Assembly: GCA_034509755.1 (NCBI GenBank)
Contig: CM067559.1
Coordinates: 43,129,032 to 43,193,031, forward strand
Direction of reading: 5' to 3'
Origin: Anisodus tanguticus
Taxonomy: Eukaryota > Streptophyta > Magnoliopsida > Solanales > Solanaceae
DNA: 64,000 nucleotides
In this document: positions 11,481 to 23,000 of the stretch, in pieces
Position numbering within the stretch: position 1 is the first letter of the stretch
Layout: the number at the start of each line of letters is the position of its first letter
Notes under the pieces: generated by a model
What the model saw: only the letters and a program-made list of their open reading frames with translations
What the model was told of the DNA's origin: nothing
Databases searched by the model: none
Position numbers and translations under genes: made by a program

Positions 11481-12438
11481 TAATTTACTGTGCCAATCTT
11501 TCTTTTATCTCGTTCACTATTAAACATAGTGTTATTATTCTTTGAAGATCATTTATTGAAGGACGCCACAGAGTTTTCTGTTGGGATAGAAAACAAAATC
11601 ACCAAGGAAGAGTAGGAATTCTTTTTTTTTGTGTGCGGAATGTCCGTCAAAGGAACTCGTCCCTCAAATTTGAAATCTTTAATTTTTATCCTTTGCCAAA
11701 AAATCCATGGATTCTAAGTTCGAACATTCACTCAGGCAAAAAATTTAAAAAAATGCAAGACATAAGTTTGTAGCAAAATTAGGCCTATATGAGCAGAAGT
11801 TTGCCTTAAGGCCTAATTTTGGGTAAAAGTTTGTCTTATGGCAAACCTATGCCGAATAGGCCTAATTTTGTCCGAATAGACCTAATTTTATCCGAATAGG
11901 CATATTTTTGCTACAAACGTCTGCCTCGCGAAATTCTTTTTAGGTTTTTCCTGAGCAGGGGTTCAAATCCAGAACTTCGGGGTATTAGACAAAGGGAAAA
12001 AATTAAATATTTTAAATTTGATTGACAAAAACTAAAGACCACCCCGAAATAAGGATCTTCTTGCGAATTGCTGGTAGGAATTTTGTTCACTTTTGGGCTG
12101 CTACTGTACATATACTGAGCTAGGAATTAGCTTTGGGCTGGGTAATGAAAGATAGAAGAAACTAGAGAGTGGGCTGTGGGGATTGGGTTTCCTTAGCCTT
12201 TGCTATTTACCCCTCCCCGCTCTCTTTTTTTTGGGGGTGGTTTAAACTGATATTCAGTATTCATTTTATGACCCGATTAATTCTGATCCGCACTGAAAAG
12301 TTCCATTTTGGAGTATACAAGGCTTCCTACCAAAGGTGACTCTACCAAGTATTCTATATTTGCTTTGAGGTTCGACTAATCTCGATTCAAGCTGAGAAGT
12401 CTTATTTTGAGGGATTCAAGCGGAGAAGTCTTATTTTC
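11481..12438. repeat. tandem duplication, copy 1
   Basis: Starts TAATTTACTGTGCCAATC and matches 12439-13408 over its whole length. It contains a cluster of GGCCTAATTTTG / CCGAATAGG words repeated directly and inverted (11780-11910), and ends with a SINE-like stretch. No gene. Confidence 0.85.
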
Positions 12439-13408
12439 TAATTTACCTGCCAATCTTTCTTTTATCTCGTTCACTATTAAACATAGTGTTATTATTCTTT
12501 GAAGATCATTTATTGAAAGAGACCACAGAGTTTTCTGTTGGGGTAGAAAAATCACCAAGGAAGAGTAGGAATTCTTTTTTGTGTGCAGAATGTTCTTCAA
12601 AGGCACTGGTCCCTCAAATTTAGAATCTTTAATTTTTATTCTTTGCCTAAAAATCTATGGGTTCCAGGTTTGAACCCTCGTTCAGGCAAGAATTAAAAAG
12701 AAAATTGCAAGACAGGGGTTTGTAGCAAAATTAGGCATATTCGGGTAAAATTAGGCCTATTAGTTAGGCATATATGAGCAGAAGTTTGCCTTTAAGATAA
12801 AGATTTGCCTTAAGGCCTAATTTTGGGTAAAAGTTTGTCTTATGGCAAACCTATGTGAATAGGCCTAATTTTGCCCGAGTAGACCTAATTTTACCCGAAT
12901 AGGCATATTTTTGCTACAAACCTCTGCTTCGGGAAATTCTTTTTAAGTTTTGCCTGAGCAGGGGTTCGAACCAAAAACCTTGGTGTATTAGGCAATGGAA
13001 AAAAATTAAATATATTAAATTTGATGGACAAAAATTAAAGACCACCCCGAAATAAGGGGCGTAGGAATTTTGTGCACTTTTGGGCTGCTACAGTACATAT
13101 ACTGTGCTAGGAATTAGTTTTGGGCTGGGTAATGAAAGATAGAAGAAACTAGAGAGTGGGCTGTGGGGATTGGGTTTCCTTAGCCTTTGCTATTTACCTC
13201 CCCCCGCTCTCTTTTTTTTGGGGGGGGGGGAGGGTTTAACCGATATTCGGTATTCGTTTTATGCCCCGATTAATTATGATCCGCACCGAAAAGTTTCATT
13301 TTGGAGTATACAATGCTTCCTACCAGAGGTGACTCTACCTAGTGTCCTATATCTGCTTTGAGGCTCGACTAATCTGGATTCAAGCTGGGAAGTCTTATTT
13401 TGAGGGAT
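12439..13408. repeat. tandem duplication, copy 2
   Basis: Starts TAATTTACCTGCCAATC directly where copy 1 ends and follows it with scattered substitutions and small indels, including an expanded G run at 13219-13230. Period about 958 bp. Confidence 0.85.
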
Positions 13409-13615
13409 AAGAAACCCCATACAAGTTATGGCAATCAATCTAAGGCTCGAATGCGAGACATTTCATACTCTGGTGTCTGGTATCTTGTTTTGGGCCCGAC
13501 TAATTCGAAAAGCACTAGGAAGTTTTATTTTGGAAGATAAAACGCTCCCTATCAATGATAGCTTCATCTCCGGGGCTCGAATCCGAGACACCTATAAAGG
13601 ATTGTTATCATCACT
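13409..13615 (-). repeat. tRNA-derived SINE-like fragment
   Basis: Contains GGGCTCGAATCCGAGAC, a box-B-like word, and a GCTCCCTATCAA segment. The same order of words occurs at 60330-60490 and, in the opposite direction, at 17105-17275. The family name is uncertain. Confidence 0.5.
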
Positions 13616-13620
13616 ATAAC

Positions 13621-13830
13621 TGAAAGAAATAATCTCTTGATTATTTTCATTAATTGAAATGCTATATATACAAGTTACATAATAGGAAAATCCTATTCCT
13701 AAAACCTTATTCTATACATTTATGGTAATACACTAATTATGGTAATACAATACTAATTATATTACAACCTTACCTAAACTAGGATACTAAATATTTATCA
13801 TAAATTACACATAATTATGTATATTTAACA
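13621..13830 (-). repeat. 3' LTR of the second copia element
   Basis: A 210-bp LTR running TGTTAAATATAC...TTTCA on the minus strand. A truncated copy of the same LTR lies at 46215-46399. Confidence 0.85.
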
Positions 13831-15480
13831 CACCCCCGCAGTCATAGCGGGCGGTCTTCGAACGCTGAGACTGTCCCTAAAATCTTTAAAAAGGACCGAG
13901 GGAAGACCCTTTGTAAATATGTCGGTAATTTGATATCTCGACGGGACATAGCATACGCGAACTTGACCACGGACAACCTTTTCACGGACAAAGTGAATGT
14001 CCACCTCGATATGTTTAGTGCGTTGGTGCTGAACCGGATTACCAGAAAGGTAGATGGCACTAATATTATCGCAATAGACCAAGGTTGCCTTCTGAATGAG
14101 ACAATGAAGCTCCAAAAGCAAATTATGTAACCAACATGATTCTGAGACCACATTGGCTACCCCTTTATATTCAACCTCGGCACTTGAGCGAGATAGAGTC
14201 GCCTGACGTTTCGAAGACCAGGAGACCAAGTTGTTGCCAAGGAACATACAGTAGCCAGACGTAGACCGTCTGGTGTCTGGACACCTACCCCAATCAGCAT
14301 CTGTGTATGAGACAAGTGTGGATGTCGATGAAGGATACAAATGCAACCTATAGTCCAGTGTACCCTGAATATACCGGATGATGCGTTTGAGTGCATTCAT
14401 GTGCTCAATTCGGGGATCATGCATGAATAAACACACCTGCTGGACATCATACGTAATATTCGGTCTGATAAAGGTAAGATACTAAAGGCCCCCTGCAAGA
14501 CTGCGATAGCGGGTCGGATCCTCGTAAGGGACTCCGGTCGCGGCACCAAGCTTGGGCTTGGTATCAACTAGAGTGGAAGTGGACTTACAGGATGACATCT
14601 CAGCCCTCTCGATGATCTCGGCGGCATACTTCCGTTGTGACAAGAACAACCCATCGGAATGACGAGTGACAACAATCCCCAAAAAATAACTCAAGGGCCC
14701 CAAGTCTTTCATAGCAAACTCGGAGCTGAACATAGTCATGATGGACTGGCGCAAGGCATCGGAAGAGACAGTCAAGATAATATCATCCACATATAACAGA
14801 ATGTAGGCTACAGACGAACCACAACGGTAGATGAACAAGGAATTATCCGACCTGCTGTGAGTGAACCCAATAGTTGAAACATAGTCAGCAAACTTTGTAT
14901 ACCAGGCCCGTGGAGACCGCTTAAGCCCATATAAGGACTTCTTCAAGACGGACATGATGAGGATGGTTGGGATCCCTGAATCCCATCGGCTGATGCATAT
15001 AGACAGTTTCTTTGAGATCACCATGTAGGAAAGCATTTTTGACATCCAACTGATGAATAGGCCATGTCTTCAAAAGAGTCAAGCTAAGCACAATGCGAAT
15101 GATAGCCGGCTTGACCACCGGACTAAACGTCTCCCCACAATCTATACCAACCTGCTGAGTCTTACCATCACCCACAAGCCGCACCTTATGTCGAGCAAAT
15201 GAACCATATGAATTCTCCTTATGAGCAAAAATCCACATAGACCTGATAACATTAATACCATATGGACGGGGCACCAACTCCCACGTCTTATTATTAATAA
15301 GAGCATTATATTCATCAGCCATAGCAATTTTCCAATTCGGGTCGTTTAAGGCAGACATAGGATTACGGGGCAAGGGGAATTTAGAGACATTAGAATGTAA
15401 ATTAAAATGTCTTTTAGGTGTAACAATACCCCGCTGACTACGAGTAACTGGTCTATGACTCGAGGAAGAATTTAGTGGAT
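13831..15480 (-). pseudogene. copia RT-RNase H remnant
   Basis: RT begins at about 15373 with ALNDPNWKIAMADEY and KTWELVPRP, includes LDVKNAFLHGDL (first catalytic Asp), then shifts frame near 14935 to KKSLYGLKRSPRAW and YVDDIIL (about 14785), and stops at LAGGL (14482). RNase H resumes at 14436 with ALKRIIRYIQGTLDYR, YTDADWGR, SRSSAEVEY and VYCDNISAIY and ends near 13831. The RT-RNase H break is a TAG where a Gln codon is usual. It is a polyprotein relic with two or three lesions. Confidence 0.85.
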
Positions 15481-15786
15481 GTCAGGAATTTGTTGGGCTC
15501 GGGACGGACTGGCCAGCAGGCAGTGGGCCTGCTGGCCCAACTCGGGAAGTAGTACCATTGGCGAAAACAGAAACTGGACCAGTTCCAGTATTGGGCTGGA
15601 CAGGCCCAATTGCAGAAACTGGCCCAGTGACAAAACTGGGCAGAGAGGACTGTGACGGGCTAGTGGGACCAGCGGGCAGTGGGCCCGCTGGAGAATTTTG
15701 GGTGCGGGAGATGTCCGAAAAATGCTGAATAATATACGGGGATATTTGTTCATCCAAAAAATTATCCAAAAAGAGTATATTTAACA
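15472..15786 (-). pseudogene. copia integrase-RT linker remnant
   Basis: Low-complexity Pro/Ala/Gly-rich frame (PAGPLPAGPTSPSQ and similar), as found between integrase and RT in copia polyproteins. Its upstream end coincides with the fused LTR start at 15775-15786, so the apparent N-terminus is created by the deletion. Confidence 0.55.
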
Positions 15787-15791
15787 ATAAC

Positions 15792-17098
15792 CTTTGATGG
15801 TCTATCTTTTATCTTTAATATTTAGAACCTAATTTTCAAAAAACTAAACCAAAACCAAATCTAATCTCTCTTGTCACTTGTCACTTGTCACTTTCATGGA
15901 ACTTCAAGAACAATTCTGACCCCAAATAGTAAAATATAGTTTGACATGACTGCATTTTTCAATATTCAAACGGTCTCTTCAATTGCACTCAACCTTTTTA
16001 TGTAATTAACGTATAGCTAAATAAAATCGATAAAATAGTACCGAAAGAGTCGTCTGGGCTGCTTCATGCTCTACATCAGATAAAACATTAACCGTTAAAG
16101 ATTGTAGCTTTGATTATGTTTTTGTTTACGAATTTTACTCGATGCGAATCTAAATGAATGAGACTATATAGTAAAATTCGAATACTGAATGATTATACTA
16201 GAAAAAGAATGAGACTTAATACTAGCTTAATTGGCTAAAGCTTTTAGCTTGCTTGCCGTCTCTACAATCACGAATAATAATCCTTTCGTCCTATTTTATG
16301 TATTTGCTTTTGATTGGACATGATTATAAGAAATTTTAAAAGATTTTTGATATGTAAACCAAATATATGCAAAGCCAATATTATCATTTGAAACGAGAGT
16401 CGTTGAGAATTTCACATGTTATTTTATTCAAACGAGTGGTGGTGAGGGTACCACATAATCATCGTCATTAAGGTAAAATGAGGATACCAAAACTAAAAAC
16501 ATTTCAAAGGAAAAGAGTCGTTCTTTTCTATACAAACTAACAAAAAAGTGTGTCACATGAATTAGGATTGAGGAAGTACTTAACTATACGAAAAACTTAT
16601 TTCTTTGAGCGGCCGATATCGACTGTTGAAATCGGCATATATGAATTCGTGTCGTGTAGATTAATTGTTCGTTCTCAAAGCCCTAATATAAACCTCTGAT
16701 AAAGAATAAAAGGGTCACAATCATCCTATGACACTCTTTGACATTGAAAAACTTAAGTACTTCTCTATAAGTGTGATTTTGCAATTTTTGAAAAATTCTT
16801 TTAATGGAATGTTTAACTAACCAAAAGCATGGATCAGAACGTCATTAATGTTTCATGTAGAAGTTTTAGTTATTTTAATAAAGCCTTATCAAGCTGTCTA
16901 TCTTGTTGTATTAATTATGTCGTGTTTATCATATAGAAAACATGAGCATGTAGCATGCCATTTGTGGCTGTTCCCTATTATTGTAGTGACTCAATGACAC
17001 TAAGTTGAAAATTTGATAATGTGCTGAACTATTAATTATTAGATTTGATAGTAAAATAATTCACAGTGCTATTGATAAATAAAACAGATCAGCTCAAA
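15792..17098. other. intergenic, possible Stowaway-like remnant
   Basis: No gene. 16290-16575 begins with a CCTTTCGTCCTATTTTATG-like end and finishes with GAGGAAGTA, which suggests a diverged Stowaway MITE. Confidence 0.4.
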
Positions 17099-17275
17099 AA
17101 GATATGATGTAGCGGATGGGGTTACTCTTCCCTTAATCAGAGGTCTTGGATTTGAACCTTAAATATAAAAGATATTTGATAGAGAGCATTTCCCTCGAAT
17201 GCTCATATGTAACGCGAATCCGGATTAGTGGAGCTCCAATAAGGATACTGAACACCGAACAAGAAACAAAAAAAA
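17099..17275 (+). repeat. tRNA-derived Solanaceae SINE
   Basis: Order of words: GATGTAGCGGATGGGGTTAC, then AATCAGAGGTCTTGGATTTG with a degraded box B, then CATTTCCCTCGAATG, then CGCGAATCCGGATTAGT and an A-rich end. This is a known Solanaceae SINE architecture. The reverse form lies at 60330-60490. Confidence 0.65.
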
Positions 17276-17348
17276 AATAGATCGTTCAAATAGAAATGCC
17301 CGAATGGCATACTTCTCATTGAATTGGACAATATTTGGTTGAAAAAAA

Positions 17349-17587
17349 TGTCGGAAAATATAATCAAAATTGCAAAACAATCATAATTGGTTAGGATTTG
17401 GTATTTTAATTCATGTCTAGTTAGAATCTATAGTTAGAATTAATATAGGAATGTGTTCTCCTGTTTTGAGTTAAAGTAGTTTTCATATTATTATAAACAG
17501 TGGTGTTGTTAGCTATTTTCATAACAAGAAAGAACAAGAGAGAACAAAAGATATTGTAGAGATTCATAAATAAAATATTTTCCTTCA
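17349..17587 (+). repeat. LTR 1 of the three-LTR element
   Basis: Starts TGTCGGAAAATAT and ends TTTTCCTTCA. It is followed by the primer site. Confidence 0.75.
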
Positions 17588-17739
17588 AATTGGTATCAGA
17601 ACTTCTAGGATCCTGTTAGAGAATCAAAGTGTTTTCGCTGCCCGCGGGCGGCTATAACTCATAAATGCCACCGGTCTGGCCAAAGATAATGGTGGCAAAC
17701 TTTTGGCCAATGATATATGTGAAAAATAATCATGGAAAA

Positions 17740-18040
17740 GTGCATCAACAAATTGGGATGTTGGAGAGAAAGTGCTCCAACGATAGAAGGTTGAAGAGAA
17801 AATGCTTCAACAATTGAAGGTTGGTGAAAAAATGCATCAACAAATTTGGAATGTTGGAGAGAAAGTGGTCCAACAATTGAAGATTGAAGAGAAAGTGCTT
17901 CAACAATGAAGGTTGATGAAAAAGTTCATCAACAAAATTGAAATGTTGTTGAGAAAGTGCTCCAACGATTGAAGGTTGAAGAGAAAGTGCTTCGACAATT
18001 GAAGGTTGAAAAGAAGTGCTTCAACAATTTGACGATGGTG
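17740..18040 (+). repeat. stem-loop array A
   Basis: About nine ~31-bp monomers. Each has a 7-nt arm, the loop AGAAAGTG (or a close variant) and the reverse-complement arm. Arms come in versions: GTTGGAG/CTCCAAC (17760-17781), GTTGAAG/CTTCAAC and GTTGATG/CATCAAC. Some monomers carry one mismatch or a G-T pair. Confidence 0.85.
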
Positions 18041-18086
18041 ACAGGTGGATCAAGAATTAGATATACAATTTTGAATTACATGAGAA

Positions 18087-18339
18087 TGTTGGAAAAAATA
18101 ATTCAAAATTACAAAAAAATCATAATTGGTTAGGATTTTGTATTTTAATTCATGTCTAGTTAGGATTTATAGTTAGGGTTAGAATTAATATAGGAATATG
18201 TTCTCCTATTTTGAGTTAAAGTAGGTTTCATATTATTATAAATAGGGGTGTTGCTAGCTATTTTCATAACAAGAAAGAACAAGAGAGAACAAGAGATATT
18301 GTACAGATTCATAGAGTATAAATAAAATATTTTCCTTTA
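18087..18339 (+). repeat. LTR 2 of the three-LTR element
   Basis: Starts TGTTGGAAAAAAT and is followed at 18340 by AATTGGTATCAGAGTTT. It serves as 3' LTR of the first unit and 5' LTR of the second. Confidence 0.8.
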
Positions 18340-18567
18340 AATTGGTATCAGAGTTTCTACGATCCTAGTAGAGAATCAAATAGTTTCCGTTGCGCGGGGC
18401 AGCTATAACTCATATATACCTGTTGTCTGGCCAAAGATAATGGTGGCAAACTTTTGGCCAATGATATATGTGAAAAATAATCATGTTGAGAAAGTCTGAC
18501 CTAAATATCAAGTTTAAAGAGGTGCAAGCAAATATGGCACAAGAGGAAGAATTTTACAAATTAAAAT

Positions 18568-19056
18568 GTTGGAGAGAAAGTGATCCAACGGATTGGAGGG
18601 TTGGAGAGAAAGTGCTCCAACATAATTATAGGTTGAAGAGAAAGTACTTCAACAATTGAAGGTTGATGAGAAAGTGCATCAACAAATTGGAATGTCAGAA
18701 AGAAAGTACTCCAACGATAGAAGGTTGAAGAGAAAGTGCCTCAACAATTTAAGGTTGGTGAAAAAATGCATCACCAAATTGGAATGTTGGACAGAAAGTG
18801 CTCCAACGATTGAAGGTTGAAGAGAAAGTGCTTCAACAATGAAGGTTGATGAGAAAGTGCATCAACAAAATTGAAATGTTGGAGAGAAAATGCTCCAACG
18901 ATTGAATGTTGAAGAGAAAGTGCTTCAACAATTGAAGATTAATGAGAAAGTGCATCAACAAATTGAAATGTTGGAAAGAAAGGCTCCAACGATCGTGAAG
19001 GTTGAAGAAAAAGTGTTTCAACAATTGATGGATTGAAAAGAAGTGCTTCAGCAATT
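18568..19056 (+). repeat. stem-loop array B
   Basis: About sixteen monomers spaced 30-33 bp. They often occur in the order GGAG-arm, GAAG-arm, GATG-arm, giving a ~95-bp higher-order unit. Perfect 7-bp stems occur for example at 18600-18621, 18632-18653, 18662-18683 and 18816-18837. In one frame a monomer reads V-E-E-K-V-L-Q-Q-L-K, but single-base indels break the frame, so no protein is made now. Confidence 0.85.
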
Positions 19057-19113
19057 TGACGATGGTGACAGATGGATAAAGAACTAGATATACAATTTTG
19101 AATCACGGGAGAG

Positions 19114-19374
19114 TGTTGAAAAAAATAATTCAAAATTGCAAAAAAAAAAATCATAATTGGTTAGAATTTGTTATTTAAATTCATGTCTAGTTAGGATTTA
19201 TAGTTAGAATTAATATAGGAATATGTTCTCGCATTTTGAGTTAAAGTAAGTTTCATATTATTATAAACATGGGTGTTGCTAGCTATTTTAATAACAAGAG
19301 AAAATCAAAGAGATTGTGGAGATTGTAGAGATTGTAGAGATCCTTTCAGTAAATCAATAAAATATTCTCCTTCA
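19114..19374 (+). repeat. LTR 3 of the three-LTR element
   Basis: Starts TGTTGAAAAAAAT and ends CTCCTTCA. It is more diverged, with a short repeat of GATTGTAGA near its end. Confidence 0.75.
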
Positions 19375-20054
19375 AAAAATAAGAAGAGTATTTTTAGTTA
19401 AAATTGAAAAAGAGTATTTGAAAGTTCTACATGAAGTGAACTTGATTTTTTTTTTTTTGAAGTTTTTGAGTGAAATCATTAAATTTATTATTTCACTTGT
19501 AATACTCCTGAAACTAGTTTTTCAAACTTCAAATTCCCTATTTCAGTTTTTTATTTTGAATTCCACTAAATTTGATGTTGTTCTTTTTTCCAATTTACTG
19601 TAAATCTGAAGCAAGTTATTCAACGATAAAAGCATACTCGGACGAAATTCAAACATAGGGCAAATTTGTTCTTCCCATAGATGAGAGGCATTTTTTGGTC
19701 CTTTTCCCTACAACAAATACGATCGGACCTATCACCAGTAGGGTGGTCGATTGAACAACCTTCTCAAAAATTATATTGTCTGTTTATGTTAAATATTAAT
19801 TCTTTTTCATATCTAAACTAAATCTTGAACATCTTTAACGAAGTATTGTTTTCGCCACAACAAAGAAATTACAATAACAACCACATTGATGATAATTTTG
19901 TATTAACTTCATCTTAGAAAAGGCCCCAAATGCCGTTACAAAAGCAGACGAATTGCACGAAACATAGCAATTCAGATCAACTTTCAAATATCATTTTTTA
20001 ACTTCAACTTCAAATACCTATCATATCCGAACATCTATATTTTCCGTATAATTT
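19375..20054. other. region downstream of the first hydrolase gene
   Basis: No gene. It includes the probable 3' untranslated region of the hydrolase gene (minus strand, below 20055). I cannot place the polyadenylation site with confidence. Confidence 0.4.
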
Positions 20055-23000
20055 TTACAATACAAAATTTTCACCAAGTAAAAATGTCTTGACAATTTTA
20101 TCTCCCATTCCATCTGCATAAGGAAATAAATGACCACCACCTTCAATTTCATGATATTGAATCCATGATAATTTTTGTGCAATATATCTTTGTAAAATCA
20201 CAGGTACAAGTCCATCTTCATCACCTTGCCATATATGAACAGAGCCTTCATTTTTATCAAATGGATATTTTAAATCCATTGGATCAAATTCCCATGTACC
20301 AAATCCAACCATTGCATCTCTATGGAGTGATTCAAATTCACCTTGTTGTCTAATTTGTGCCTGAGGTAAATAATTAATAAATAGTAGGTGACAACTCAGT
20401 AATTAATATTATAATTATAATGAAAAGTCATGAATTTTTTATGATAAATGACAATGTCACAAATTTAATATATAGCTATCTAGATTTAAGAAAATGGCAA
20501 TGTCACAATTTTAATGTAGAGTCATCTCGATTTATACTTTCTTTTTAGAATAGATTAAAAAATAAATATTGTCACATCACGAGGAATTTTTTAGAAAAAG
20601 TATTTGCGTTAGAGGTTGATGCAATATTTGTTCCTTGGGTTCAGTTGAACCTAGTATTTTTAACATGGAGGTTTTCTTTATTTTTAATGACAGTGGTATT
20701 GAGTCAGTTTGCGCACACTTCGATTAATTCCATCAAAATACATGTTACCTTCCACCACTATAAGTACCGGATAACTATATTCACCAAATTTTGAGCAGAC
20801 ACGAAGAAATCACCTAACATTTTGTGACACGGAGATTTTATTAAATTTACATGAATTTTTTTTGAAATTTTATACGATACTTTTTCTCTTTTAATCTGTT
20901 CCAATTAAAAAAGATTGACCCCTTTATGTATTTGGAAAAGAACTTAACTTTAAACATCTTATTTTACCATTTTTTAATTATCATGACATATTTAAGACTT
21001 CAATTTTCAAAAAATCTTTTTTGTGTCTCCTAATCTTCGCACCCAATCAAACAGTTTCACTCAAAATGGAACAGAGGGCGGAGTATTAAACTTCGTACCC
21101 GTAATTTAAAAAACGTAACTAGTTAAGTGGTAAGAACGTAAAGATTGAACCCATCAAGTTCTTACCCGATATTGTTCTTGTGAATCAGCAAATTTGGGTG
21201 CTAATTGCATATCTTGAGTGAATAAAATATCAGGACTATGAGCTGCAACACTAGAAGAAGGAAAAAACTTTTGAGTGTTCCACCAGTAAGTCAACCATGG
21301 AAGATAGTGAGCAACTCTAAGTGTCCATTGATCTGGAAGAAGCTGATCATAATACGATTTTCTAGACAAATTTGCAGGGAAATTAGGCCACCAGTAGTTA
21401 ACCACAGGTGTTAGAAGTACTGCTCCTGCTAATCTGTTACAAATTGCCAAAACAGATTTAAGTTATACGCACTGACAATATAGAAATAACTTATCCAGAA
21501 CCCAATATGATATCGATGACCCTTTTCCAAAACATTAACGTAGGTCCTGGGATAGTAGGTCTGGATATACAATTAAAGCTATCGGGTTCGGTTGAACCTA
21601 AAAGTTTTGGCTCACACTATGTATATGTGTGAAAAGATCTATTAAATATGTATAAACATTAAATTTTGGATCCAATAATACATACTATATCATTACACTT
21701 CAAATCTTGAATCCGCCTGTGTGATAACAGGTCGGTTACTATCTTTATTAGATTACCGCTTAATATTTATCAAGAGAGTTACTTATAATAACTCTATAAA
21801 TTACCTGATTGTATCAATAACTTTTAAATCGTCAATGTATCGAACGTAAACTCAAAAATGGTACTACAGAATTTACAGAGGAAAGCAGTTGTAACATAAA
21901 CAACAGCAAATGGTAAAAAAACATGAACAATACCTGTGAGGAATATATTTGAGACATCCCCAAACAACTTGTCCACCCATGGAATATCCAACAACATAAA
22001 ATTTGGAACCCAATTTCAATTGATCTGCTAATTCCTCAATATCAAGAGCTAAACTCTTAGGTGTTCTTTGTGGATGAGAATCACTTTCTCCATAACCAGG
22101 TCTGTCAAATGAAACTATGTATATTCCCAAACTCTCAATAACACCCTGCACCATAATATGTCATTGCAATCATTTTTACAACGGTAGTGGCGGAGCTAGA
22201 AATTTATATACAAAAATGATTATATTGTTCGGACTGAAAATATTATCGTGCTTTTATCGGATCTTTCAAACACGCACTATATTGAAGGATCCGACACGCA
22301 CCCGATACAATAACCTGTGACCAAAATTTAATTTTTGAACCCTCTTCTTCACTACACTAAAATCTTCTCGAGGTGATTCAACAATTTATATATAAATGAA
22401 ATAAAATCATTTTTCTCTCTATTTGCACGGTATAATTTTTCTACGAACGTGTTTTAACTGAACCCCCTTATTCCTACCTAGCTCTGCCCCTTCCTACAAA
22501 TTTGAGAGGAAAAATTAAAAGGTAAAAGGGCAAAGGAGTTCGAACTCCTTCCGTCCCTCTAGCTCCGCCCCTGCCTACAAAATTGAGAGAAAAAAAGGGG
22601 TAAAAGGGCAAAGGAGTTCCAATGAACCCCTTCCACCCCTCTAGCTCAGCTCATGCCTACAAGTAGCGGCAGAGCCAGGAATTTATATGTCATACCTAGT
22701 ATTTGAACTCGTGACCAAAATCAATTTTTGCCCCCAATTATCACTACACTAGAATTTTTTTAATATCAAGGAAACTCATTGACCGAAAAACACTCACTTT
22801 TTTCTCTACCAAGACAGTAAAATTTTTAGACGAACGATATTCAACAGAACTCTCTTATTCCTACCTAGCTCCGTCCCTTCCTACAAAATCGCGAGAAAAA
22901 AGAAGAGGGAAAAGGGCCTTACAGGAGAAAGGCTGGTGGCAAAAACAACATCATGTTTGCAACCATCAAAGCCATGGATGAACACAATTCTGTACTGTGC

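Larger units (their letters stand above)
13621..15786 (-). mobile_element. second copia element, 5' deletion derivative
   Basis: The 3' LTR is 13621-13830. At the other end only about 12 bp of LTR start (TGTTAAATATAC) survive at 15786-15775 and run straight into the integrase-RT spacer. Even so, the pentamer ataac is duplicated at 13616-13620 and 15787-15791, so both outer borders are original. Most of the 5' LTR, the leader, gag, protease and integrase are gone. What remains is RT-RNase H with frame breaks, followed by a purine tract and the 3' LTR. It has the same overall build as the first copia element but different LTRs. Confidence 0.85.
17349..19374 (+). mobile_element. compact three-LTR non-autonomous retroelement
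   Basis: Three direct copies of a ~240-260-bp LTR (17349-17587, 18087-18339, 19114-19374) alternate with two internal regions. The first and second LTRs are each followed by a primer site, TTGGTATCAGAACTT and TTGGTATCAGAGTTT. No gag or pol can be read. Both internal regions consist mostly of ~31-bp stem-loop repeats. A-runs (aaaaa) flank both ends and could be the target duplication, but low complexity makes that weak. The size and lack of coding fit the TRIM/SMART class; the shared middle LTR suggests recombination between two copies. Confidence 0.75.

Noticed and set aside
17740..19056. CRISPR-like array
   Set aside because: Monomers are contiguous with no unique spacers of constant length, and the surroundings are an LTR element in a plant genome.
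18833..19154. Leu/Phe/His-rich frames on the minus strand of the hairpin array
   Set aside because: They are read-through of the short tandem repeat, and shift with each indel; the opposite strand gives an equally regular peptide, so neither is evidence of coding.
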